A model generated the notes under the pieces. The model made no database searches, was not told the origin of the DNA, and worked only from the letters and a program-made list of their open reading frames with translations. DNA of 64,000 bases from Protula sp. h YS-2021 (Eukaryota > Annelida > Polychaeta > Sabellida > Serpulidae), in contig OX457029.1 of assembly GCA_949752745.1 (NCBI GenBank), positions 15,811,956 to 15,875,955 of the forward strand, in the 5' to 3' direction. Below are positions 54,390-64,000 of this stretch, one piece after another. The position numbers were made by a program, and so were the translations under genes. Positions within the stretch are counted from its first letter, which is position 1. Each line of letters starts with the position of its first letter.

Positions 54390-56185
54390 TCGTTTACTCT
54401 TAGGGCTGCTCTCGTGCTTTCGGCTGTTGGGTTGCTATCAAACTTTCGACCGCTTGGCTGTTTTCATGCTTTCGGCCGTTGGGCTGCTCTCATGCTTTCG
54501 GCTGTTTGGCTGCTATCATGCTTTCGGCCGTTGGGCTGCTATCATGCTTCGGCCGTTGCTCTGCTATCATGCTTCGGCCGTTGCTCTGCTGTCATTCTTC
54601 GGCCGTTGGGCTGCCATCATGCTTTCGGCCGTTGGGCTGATATCATGCTTCGGCCTTTGCTCTGCTGTCATTCTTTCGGCTGTTGGGCTGCCATCATGCT
54701 TCGGCCGTTGCTCTGCTATCATGCTTCGGCCTTTGCTCTGCTGTCATTCTTTCGGCTGTTGGGCTGCCATCATGCTTCGGCCGTTGCTCTGCTATCATGC
54801 TTCGGCCTTTCCTCTGCTGTCATTCTTTCGGCCGTTGGGCTGATATCATGCTTCGGCCTTTGCTCTGCTGTCATTCTTCGGCCGTTGGGCTGCCATCATG
54901 CTTTCGGCCGTTGGGCTGATATCATGCTTCGGCCTTTCCTCTGCTGTCATTCTTTCGGCTGTTGGGCTGCCATCATGCTTCGGCCGTTGCTCTGCTGTCA
55001 TTCTTCGGCCGTTGGGCTGCCATCATGCTTTCGGCCGTTGGGCTGATATCATGCTTCGGCCTTTGCTCTGCTGTCATTCTTTCGGCTGTTGGGCTGCCAT
55101 CATGCTTCGGCCGTTGCTCTGCTATCATGCTTCGGCCTTTGCTCTGCTGTCATTCTTTCGGCCGTTGGGCTGATATCATGCTTCGGCCTTTGCTCTGCTG
55201 TCATTCTGTCGGCCGTTGGGCTGCCATCATGCTTTCGGCCGTTGGGCTGATATCATGCTTCGGCCTTTGCTCTGCTGTCATTCTTTCGGCTGTTGGGCTG
55301 CCATCATGCTTCGGCCGTTGCTCTGCTATCATGCTTCGGCCTTTTCTCTGCTGTCATTCTTTCGGCTGTTGGGCTGCCATCATGCTTCGGCCGTTGCTCT
55401 GCTGTCATTCTTCGGCCATTGGGCTGCCATCATGCTTTCGGCCGTTGGGCTGATATCATGCTTCGGCCTTTGCTCTGCTGTCATTCTTTCGGCTGTTGGG
55501 CTGCCATCATGCTTCGGCCGTTGCTCTGCTATCATGCTTCGGCCGTTGCTCTGCTGTCATTCTTCGGCCGTTGGGCTGCCATCATGCTTCGGCCGTTGCT
55601 CTGCTATCATGCTTCGGCCGTTGCTCTGCTGTCATTCTTCGGCCGTTGGGCTACCATCATGCTTTCGGCCGTTGAGCTGCCATCATGCTTCGGCCGTTGC
55701 TCTGCTATCATGCTTCGACCTTTGCTCTGCTGTCATTCTTTCGGCTGTTGGGCTGCCATCATGCTTCGGCCGTTGCTCTGCTATCATGCTTCGGCCTGTG
55801 CTCTGCTGTCATTCTTTCGGCCGTTGGGCTGCTATCATGCTTCGGCCTTTGCTCTGCTGTCATTCTTCGGCCGTTGGGCTGCCATCATGCTTTCGGCCGT
55901 TGGGCTGATATCATGCTTCGGCCTTTGCTCTGCTGTCATTCTTCGGCCGTTGGGCTGCTATCAGGCCCCCGGCCGTTTGGCTGCTATCATGCTTCGGCCG
56001 TTGAGCTGCTATCATGCTTTCGGCCGTTGGGCTGCTTTGATGCTTTCGGCCGTTGCTCTGCTATCATGCTTCGGCCGTTGGGCTGCTCTCATTCTTTCGG
56101 CCGTTTGGCTGCTATCATGCTTCGGCCGTTTGGCTGCTATCATGCTTCGGCCGTTGGGCTGCTATCATGCTTTCAGCCATTCTTT
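54390..56185. repeat. Minisatellite, 25/26-bp unit, about 70 copies with higher-order structure
   Basis: Unit ttcggccgttgggctgctatc followed by atgc, in 25- and 26-bp forms. Middle units alternate in a fixed order (types with gctgatatc, tctgctgtcattc, gctgccatc, tctgctatc), giving higher-order repeats of several units. The array ends in simple units on both sides. It starts 105 bp after exon 4. Long plus-strand frames of Leu/Cys/His-rich sequence are by-products. Confidence 0.95.
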
Positions 56186-56429
56186 GAATAATAAGAATGT
56201 AAAGGAGAAAAACAAACAAAACGTCATCGTGATATATCAGTTCAAGCATTTACTTTTAAATAATTGATTGCAATAGTTCAAACACACAACATATTGTTCT
56301 GACGTGTCTGCTTTGTTTGCGCGTGTTGTTTATTAATTTAAAACGTAAAAAAGGCATGCCAAGCAGGGCTGTTACTTATCGTGTCTGGAACAAGTAGTCT
56401 GTGCAACCTACATGTCGAGCGAATCATCT

Positions 56430-56525
56430 TCGCATTCGTCCTCTTCTCTTCGTATTCTTCCTCTTCTCTTCGTATTCTTCGTGTTCATTTTGCAATCTTC
56501 CTCTTCTCTTCGTATTCTTCTTCGG
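56430..56525. repeat. Short tandem repeat ttcctcttctcttcgtattc
   Basis: Three to four copies of a 20-bp pyrimidine-rich unit just before the acceptor of exon 5; one copy is separated by gtgttcattttgcaatc. Confidence 0.85.
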
Positions 56526-56561
56526 CATTGTGTTGATGTAAAACATGTTCTTTTGTTCCAG

Positions 56562-56637
56562 AGCGTGTAAAGACTGCGGTATACTAACCTTAGGGACCTA
56601 CTTAAAGCAGCCGGTTTATGGAACGTTTTCAAAAAAG
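56562..56637 (+). CDS. MGAT2: MGAT2 exon 5
   Basis: 76-nt exon between acceptor ttttgttccag and donor gtgagt. The first base completes the split Thr codon. The translation ACKDCGILTLGTYLKQPVYG then TFSKK contains the conserved C..C..L.LGTY element. It ends in phase 0. Confidence 0.92.
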
Positions 56638-58125
56638 GTGAGTTTTTTTGAGTGTCTAACTGTTTGTGAAGGAAAGTATGTGTTTTACACAGAGCACAAT
56701 GCTTAAATTAGCACCCGTGTGTGATTTACATTACACTGATATGTCGCTTTTTCATCGATGAACGGATCCAATAAAATAAAGATCTTGAAGAAGCAATATT
56801 CTGTAACAAAAAAATAGTGAAAGGCAAGTGGTTCACAGGCATATTCAAGCTCGCAACACCAGAAAGAGACAGCCTAGCATGGTTTTAAAAAACATTGGAG
56901 CGAAACCTACTTTGTGAGGTGGAAGCGCATATTCCACCCAACCCCCACCGCACGTTACCCCTTTCTGTAAAGCCAAGTTTACTGTAAATTACACTCGTCT
57001 GTATATCATAAACCGAAACATTACAATTTAGTGAAACATGCATGTGAATGCAAATTGCTCCTCCTTTACGAGTTCCTTTTGATAAACCAAAATAAAATGC
57101 TAGGTATCTGCAAGGTCTGATAGTCTATAGCATTATGTAGACGAAGAGTGGTTAATTCCGTGGCTGAGGCGTTCAAAGAACAGTAAATGTATTATCTGAT
57201 AGTCGATTTGACATTGAACAGAAATGATACAAAGAAGCGCAGATTATCTAATTGCAGTACACGCCATGTTAGTAGCCATTCACCTCACAATACCACACGC
57301 AAACGCTATGTGTGCGGATGTGATTGCGTCTTAACGGGTTCACGAGCTTAGCCATAAAGGCATAGATGTCGCAGTGCTTGCTTGCCCGTTCGTGCCATAA
57401 TGCAACATTCCTCACGGATAACCGGCTTTCATTGTCAGGCTGTTACATCAGCGACCCCTCCCCCCTCCCCTCCCGCCTTCCCCTCCCGTCTCCCCCCCCC
57501 CCCCCCCCATCCCGCTCCTTCACCCGCCGCAATCGAACCGCTTAAATCTATAACAGGAGCGTTTTCAGCGTCAGTCGGTTTTACCACTTTAAATTTAGTA
57601 CGGAGTAATACTGTGACGTAGGAGCACACAGCATAATGTCAATTCTTCCTGTTTGCATTTCCTAACTTTATGGTTACACATTAGTGCTATAAATAAATAT
57701 GATTGCTAAATAAACGCTTGATTTTCGACACTGGTTGCTACAGTGTTGCACAGCTATGCCATGTAAAAAAAAAATAATGACAAAAAAGTTGGCGGACATC
57801 GGCTTATTATTTGCGTAGATGTTTGCCTATTCATTTCCCTGCTTTTCCATGCTTTTAAATCCTCGCTGAAGAAATCAATGTTATTTTATGACTAAACTTT
57901 TGTGTTTCATCTTGGTTTATGTCTGAATTTAAAAAAAAAACTCTTTCAAACTATTCCTGTTATATATTAATTTCAGATTTTAAAAGTATGATTATTTGTT
58001 TCCTGCGAACATGTCTGTTTTTTTTTTCTTCATTTTGAGAACTCCTTCCTCATCAGCAGCTTTGAATTTACCATTTAGTTCCGCCTTTTTTCATTGATGT
58101 TTTACTCTGCTGTTGATTTTTTTAG

Positions 58126-58182
58126 GGATTTTGGGAAAGACTTTTCGGGACTTCAAACGACGATGAACCAAAATATGACGGT
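58126..58182 (+). CDS. MGAT2: MGAT2 candidate exon 6
   Basis: 57-nt candidate between a good acceptor (gatttttttag) and donor (gtaagg), with phase 0 at both sides, as needed after exon 5. The translation is GFWERLFGTSNDDEPKYDG. This segment lies where MGAT2 proteins vary in length, so similarity cannot prove it; the evidence is splice signals and phase. The remaining catalytic part (about 100 residues) was not found before 64000. Confidence 0.5.
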
Positions 58183-60470
58183 GTAAGGTTTTTGAGCACC
58201 TCTGTCATTCTCTAGTAATACCTCTGCATGTAGCATACCCGCGTTAAGGTGTCTCGCGCATTTAACCAATGGAACCTTTCGTTTTGTGTAGTTGTAGTGC
58301 CATTTTGCATCATTAGACAGTGACAGGGAGAGAAAAAAATTTGAGTTTGCTTTGGCAGGGGCTTGCTGCAAAGAGGGAAAAAAGTATTCACCACTGATCT
58401 GGTTACATTATAAAAATTAAGGTTGTGATTGAGTGCCCGTGAAATTTGGCATCTTTTTTTTATGTAGCTAAACACCGTATTAAATAGAATAAGAAAAATT
58501 ATGTGACTGAGAATATGTTGAAATTTTCCTGCCTAACTACTTTAGGTTTTCACTGAATAACTTGAAAAATACATCAGTTAAACTAATGTCCTTTCTAAGC
58601 AGGTTAGTTGTCTGTTCACTTGTTTATAGTTACGGGAACATATTTTTTTTATTTCGCATGTTAAGCATTTCTCCTGCAGCGTACTTGACGAAAAATACAA
58701 CACTGTTGTAAACATAGCGTCATGAGTGACGGAGAGTTATGACGTTACTGTGTGAGAAGCCGACGTTGTGCGGTTCAAAGCCGCCAGTCACTGTCAGAAA
58801 AAAGTCACAGTGCTTCGCCAATAACGCCATTTTCCCCAGTAACGAGCTACGCACTGCTGAAAAGCTATTTACGGAAGTGCTTCGTTTTGTTACTTTCTGT
58901 ACGCTTTAAAAGTTGTAGAGAAAAAGTGAAAAAAAAGTTTTAGTTCGAATACTCCAGTCCCATGGCTTCGGAAGGTAAAAGAAACTCCGTTGTTTAAATG
59001 CGGTTATTTAAAAGCAGGCATTTACGAAAGTTAAAAGCTTTTTTTTTAATTGACCATGGTGAACCGCCCTCCCCCAACATCTCTCGCTATTTGTTTATTA
59101 ATTTCTTTAATTTTTAAAGGAAATTAAACGAAGTTACTCTGTAAGTACCTTAACTGTAGCTCGTTACTTATTAAGTGACTTAATTTAACCTACTTGGAAA
59201 GTGAAGTAATTGAATTAAGGTGTTTTTCAAATAAGTGAAATTGTGAAAAATGTTCGCGCAGGGAAATTTCGAAATATTCTCAATTACATAATTCATTCTC
59301 ATCTGATTTTTAATTCGGTGGTATATTGTAAAAACTGTACTGGACATTCAGCCGCTTCATTTGGCTTCGTCCTGCTTTCTAAACGTTGAAGGGATTTCAA
59401 GTGGGCGGGAAAAATCATGTTATTAAAAAAAAACTTGTATAGTTCAAGATGAAGTGATTCAGCATATGCCGCGCTTTGTACGTAAGCCTTTAATGCATGC
59501 CCTTGTATTGTCAAACCCGTGTCGTCTCCAGAAGCAGGTTGTCATTTGGTTGTTTTACTTTGAGTTTTTTTTTTTGGGCAGTGTGGCATAGAAGAGTGGC
59601 GAGGCTTTCTATGGACTGCCCGCTTCCCCTTTCTGTAGGTGCCGCATGTTTTGTATTTTAATTCGTTATCTTGCTCGTGGAGACCATTTCTCGTGAATTT
59701 GTTTTTTAACCGCGAATATCGAAAATGCAGGCTGTTCACTTTTCTAACCAGTGGATCTACACTGGTTTGTGTTTTTGTGAGTGTACCCTCCCATCCCCCC
59801 CCCCCTGCCCCTCAATGAATGAAATGACTGTGCTGTAGCTGCATTTATACTCTGTTTATTTGTGTCTTATATCACGTGTTAGGCCACGAAAAAGGGAAAT
59901 TTGGTCTTAAAATTGAAATTTTCGAGAGAGAAATACATTTCACACAAAGCACATTTTTCGGGCGAATCACGTAAAAGGGCAAAAGGTTTAACTTGTTACA
60001 GCGTCTTGAAATTGGTAATACTTGATATTGAGCTGGAGTCTCGTAACAAAAAACCTTTGCCCTGTTGATCCTTGCAGTGTTGGTGTGATCGGAATTTCCT
60101 CTCTATTAAAAATGAAATGTCTGCCCTGACACAAGAAAATTCGCTGCCATTCTTTTCTCCTCTAGCACAGCTTATTTGCCCTTTATTTGTACGATTTGCT
60201 CACAGTTGCCACCGAAGTGTGGCGATTGTTGGTGGTGGAGAAGGCGAACGTTTGTATGTCATATTCTCGGAACTCTGAATGCGCAGTAGTGAGATTGTTG
60301 TGAGCTTTTTGTTTTATCAAAGAAAGGAGCAAGAACTTTGTGTTGCGAAAAAGATCGCTATTAATTTTTTGAAAAAGCAGTTTAGTATGATGCCTATTTT
60401 AAGTAGCTCTAGTTACCTTCATTTGCCTGTAAAGTAGTTACATCTCGCTGTTGAAAATAAGAATCAGGCA
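58183..60470 (+). other. MGAT2 intron, nothing recognised
   Basis: Oligo-T/A runs, one poly-C run (59796-59807) and short open frames without motifs. Confidence 0.55.
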
Positions 60471-60479
60471 AATAACAAT

Positions 60480-60850
60480 TTAGGTACTTTTTGTCCATGG
60501 CGAAATAAGGCACTATTGGAGTAGTGAGTCAATTTCGCAGTAGACTCACGATGCTCAGTGTCAAAATAAGGCACTATTGACGAATTGAGTCAATTCCGGA
60601 GTAGACTCACATTGCTAAATGCCAAAATAAGACACTATTGTCGAAGTGAGTAAATTCCGGAGTTGGCTCACATTGATAATTTCCACAATAAGGCACTATT
60701 ATCGAAGTGAGTCAATTCCGGAGTAACTCACATTGATCAATGCCAAAATATGGCACTATTGTCGAAGTTAGTCAATTTCGGAGTAGAGTCACATTGATTA
60801 ATGCCAAAATAAGGCACTGCTCTTGAAGTGAGTCAGTTCCGGAGTAGACT
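60480..60850. repeat. Minisatellite, unit near 62 bp, about six copies
   Basis: Unit aaaataaggcactattgtcg, then aagtgagtcaattccggagt, then agactcacattgataatgcc. Confidence 0.92.
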
Positions 60851-61432
60851 CACGATGATCCTTCGTTCCGGAGTAAACTGACATTGAGCCTTAGTTCTGG
60901 AATAGACTCACAATGAGCCTTCGTTCCGGGGTAGACTCACAATGAGCCTTCGTTCCGGAGGAGACTCACAATGAGTCTTCTTTCCGGAGTAGTCTTACGA
61001 TGAGCTTTCGTTCCGGAGTAGACTGACATTGAGCCTTAGTTCTGGAATAGACTCACGATGGACCTTCGTTCTGGAGTAGACTCACGGTGAGCCTTCGTTC
61101 CGGAGTAAACTCACAATGAGCCTCCGTTCTGGAATAGACTCACAATGAGCCTTCGTTCCGGAGTAGCTTCACGATGAGCCTTCGTTCCGGAGTAAACTCG
61201 CAATGAGCCTTCGTTCAGGAATAGACTCACAATGAGCCTTCGTTCCGGAGCGGACTCACGATTAGCCTTCGTTCAGGAGTAGACTCACAATAAGCTTTCG
61301 TTCCGGAGTAGACTCACAATGAGCCATCGTTCCGGAGTAGACTCACAATGAGCCTTCATTCCGGAGTAGACTCACAATGAGCCTTAGTTCTGGAATAGAC
61401 TCACGGTGAACCTTCCTTCTGAAAAAGACTCG
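60851..61432. repeat. Minisatellite, 29-bp unit, about 20 copies
   Basis: Unit ccttcgttccggagtagact followed by cacaatgag. It shares ccggagtagactcac with the adjacent 62-bp array, so it may have grown out of it. Confidence 0.95.
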
Positions 61433-62205
61433 CTTTGACATAGCGCGTTATTTTGAAAATAACAAAAAAAAAAATTTGGACAAGAGTGTGTTGTAGAAAT
61501 ATCCCTAAATTTTGAATAATTTTTTAAAGATATATAGAAGGTGAGTTTTCAAACAATGACCTCCTCACCTTCAGCCTTAATGTCAGCCCTGTTTACCAGA
61601 TGTTAATTCTGTTTTAACATAACTGACCACGCCATTTAATCCGGTGCTTTACCCTTCCAGTTCCTCGGTTCCGCGAGCACTACAAACTTTAACGGCTTTC
61701 TTACTTCGTTCAACGGAAGTAACCATAGACCTGTTGGCACAACCAGTTATAATTACTCCAGGTCTCGCTAGCTTATGTCTGTATACTCACGAGTTGTTTG
61801 TTTTTGTTGTTGTTGTTTTTTTTATATACTTACCTGTGTCCAAAAGGTGAAAGTCGCCACACCCCACCCCAACGCTTGCTTTCATTTTGTGAAGTTTCTG
61901 CTTTGTAACTGGACTGCTGCATTGCTTCGCGGATTGGGTGAAGGGTGGCTGTGGTTGTGTAGTACGTGGGAAACACAGTTGTCCGATTCCCACGTTGCCC
62001 AGCCAAGTGCATATTGACTCAATTAACAGCGCTATGACCCATCAGTGATTGGGTTGGTGGGGGAGGGGGGGGGGGGTTGCACGAATTGTTCAGTATCTCA
62101 TGGTACTTGAGAGTAGATATGCTGATTTTTGCCATGGCTATACATAACTGGTAGCAATGTCCACTGACGTCACCATATGTACACCTTACAACTGGCGCGG
62201 GATGT
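61433..62205. other. MGAT2 intron segment, nothing recognised
   Basis: Holds a G run (62060-62076). No splice-bounded segment resembling the missing MGAT2 C-terminus was found. Confidence 0.5.
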
Positions 62206-62216
62206 GATGGCGCCCC

Positions 62217-62288
62217 AGCTGTCGTGTCCGTGCTTCATGTCCGTGTCGTGTCCGTGCCTCGTGTCCGTGTCGTGTCCGTGCTTCGTGG
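62217..62288. repeat. Short tandem repeat of gtccgtgcttcatgtccgtg type
   Basis: About three copies of gtgtcgtgtccgtgc(t/c)tc. Confidence 0.85.
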
Positions 62289-62449
62289 AACTGTAAAACC
62301 CAGGATAATCTCTGCCTGTCTGTGATACCCTAGGTAATTTTATTAAATCCTTGAACAAAAGCTTATACCATGACTACACCTTTTACTGTGATAACATGAA
62401 TGTAATTATTTAAAATGAATATGCAAGATTGTGCATTAAAACAGCCGTG

Positions 62450-63062
62450 TCATGAATGCACCGTGTCGTGCCTTGCATGACGGGTTGGTGTTATGAATAC
62501 ACCGTGTCGAGCCTGGCATGACGGGCTGGTGTCATGAATGTACCGTGTCGTGCCTTGCATGACGGGTTGGTGTTATGAATACACCGTGTCGAGCCTGGCA
62601 TGACGGGCTGGTGTCATGAATGCACCGTGTCGTGCTTTGCATGACGGGCTGGTGTTATGAATACACCGTGTCGTGCCTGGCGTGACGGGCTGGTGTCATG
62701 AATGCACCGTGTCGTGCCTTGCATGACGGGCTCGTGTTGTGAATACACCGTGTCGTGCCTTGCGTGACGGGCTGGTGTCATGAATGCACCGTGTCGTGCC
62801 TTGCATGACGGGCTGGTGTTATGAATACACCGTGTCGTGCCTGGCGTGACGGGCTGGTGTCATGAATGCACCGTGTCGTGCCTTTCATGACGGGCTCGTG
62901 TTGTGAATACACCGTGTCGTGCCTTGCGTGACGGGCTGGTGTCATGAATGCACCGTGTCGTGCCTTGCATGACGGGCTGGTGTCATGAATGCACCGTGTC
63001 GTGCCTTGCATGACGGGCTCGTGTTGTGAATGCACCGTGTCGTGCCTTGCGTGAAGGACTGG
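62450..63062. repeat. Minisatellite, 41-bp unit, about 15 copies
   Basis: Unit gaatgcaccgtgtcgtgcct then tgcatgacgggctggtgtcat. Two unit types (atgaatgc and gtgaatac or atgaatac) alternate over much of the array, giving an 82-bp higher-order repeat. Confidence 0.95.
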
Positions 63063-63439
63063 ATTGTTTCAGCGTGAATTCCGAATTCTCCGTCGTTCTG
63101 GGCTTAGTCATATATCATAATAAATCATGACTCCCTTTATAATAGATTTTCAGTAACAGAGAACATATCAGATTTTCAGCGGAACCTATTAAGCCCTATT
63201 AAACTTTTGCCAATGTACCTATTTTTACTCAAAAATAATATATTTAACCTGTTAAAACCTTTTCTGACAATCTTAATTTGTTTTTAATTTGTTTACTTCC
63301 CAATTTGATCCATTCTTTATTTACACAAAAAATATGAAACTATTGTCGATTTACACAATATAATTTGTAATTTTAAAATAGGTTCACGATTCCTGCAAAG
63401 TAACAATACTCGTAGTATTTTATTATTTTATGCATTGTT

Positions 63440-64000
63440 AGGTCCCCGGCGCAGCGTGGTGCGACTCGGGATACTATAATTTTCGGGTCTATCTGTCCGT
63501 CTATCGACACTTCTTAGTAAACACACTCTAACCTACATTTCGTTATCAATTGTCAAAATATTTTATATACAAGTAGTATGGATCCTAACAAGAGTGGGTA
63601 TTGTAAATGAGCCACGTCGGCCCGAGGACATTGATCCAGCTGGACGTTAAAAATTCACACAGTCTGTGAGCACTTGAGTGAGTTTGTTAACATCGTCAAG
63701 CGAAGTATATTACATATACGTAGTGTGTGGGCTAACAAGGGTTAGTATTATAAATCAGCTATGTCGGCCCGAGGACATTCACCCAGCTGGAATTTGTACA
63801 TTCCTTGAGCACTTGATTGAGTTTGTTAACACACCCAAGCCTACATGACTTTATCGATTGTCAAAATATTTTAAATATAGGTAGTATGGGTGCTAACAAG
63901 AGTTGGTATTGTAAATGAGATCGGCCCAAGGACATCGGCCATTAGACTTTAAAAAGCTGTACAGTCCTTGAACACTTGAGTGAGTTTGTTAACTTACTCA
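63440..64000 (+). repeat. Dispersed repeat with tandem units of about 160-175 bp
   Basis: Starts with a poor hairpin (ggtccccggcgc to gactcgggat) and tctgtccgtc, then units with gtatggatcctaacaagagt, then ggtattgtaaatgag, then cggcccgaggacat, then gcacttgagtgagtttgtta. About three units, running past the right edge. The body matches the repeat at 53690-53850. Confidence 0.75.

Larger units (their letters stand above)
54286..56561 (+). other. Intron 4 of MGAT2
   Basis: Almost filled by the 25/26-bp minisatellite (54390-56185), followed by a small ttcctcttctcttcgta repeat at 56430-56525. Confidence 0.8.

Noticed and set aside
54252..56267. Several plus-strand frames up to 324 codons
   Set aside because: Translations of the 25/26-bp minisatellite.
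61644..62017. Possible last MGAT2 exon
   Set aside because: Frames here show none of the conserved C-terminal MGAT2 residues and lack matching splice signals.

Overview
The window is animal nuclear DNA, AT-rich and full of introns, transposons and minisatellites. The multi-exon glycosyltransferase genes, the Polinton/Maverick element and a dispersed repeat with a hairpin head followed by GTCCGTCC suggest a marine invertebrate, most likely a lophotrochozoan such as a mollusc. That placement is inference. No tRNA, rRNA or CRISPR array was recognised.

The host genes are two divergent genes for MGAT2-type N-acetylglucosaminyltransferase (GlcNAc-transferase II, N-glycan branching in the Golgi). 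One is on the minus strand at the left edge, with exons at 3991-4515, 1648-1745 and 58-157, and runs off the left end. The other is on the plus strand, with exons at 35759-36382, 50831-50928, 53445-53544, 54155-54285, 56562-56637 and probably 58126-58182, and should end beyond 64000. Exons 2 and 3 are 98 and 100 nt in both genes and the splice phases agree, so the genes are paralogues that still share their gene structure.

Between them lies a decayed Polinton/Maverick (adintovirus-like) element, about 12.4-25.2 kb. On the plus strand it has accessory genes (a paralogous pair of unknown function, a PC4-like gene, a Cys-rich gene), then integrase, packaging ATPase, small basic and Cys-rich proteins, a penton-like minor capsid protein, a core-peptide-like protein, the major capsid protein and an adenain-like protease. 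Converging on the minus strand are three more PC4-like genes and a protein-primed type B DNA polymerase. Most core genes carry frameshifts or stops; the protease and one PC4-like gene look intact. Neighbouring reading frames are joined by ATGA or TAATG overlaps, and TATA boxes precede only some of them.

From 25.2 to 35.5 kb there are smaller transposons: two hAT-type elements with 8-bp target duplications, a Mutator-like element with a 9-bp duplication and a FLYWCH-like coding remnant, a fold-back element rich in GTTTAAAC, and dispersed and tandem repeats. Intron 1 of the plus-strand MGAT2 gene contains a minisatellite interrupted by a LINE fragment and by a 4.9-kb hAT-type element. Its introns hold several long minisatellites (units near 53, 52, 39, 49, 24, 25/26, 62, 29 and 41 bp), which produce long but meaningless open frames.
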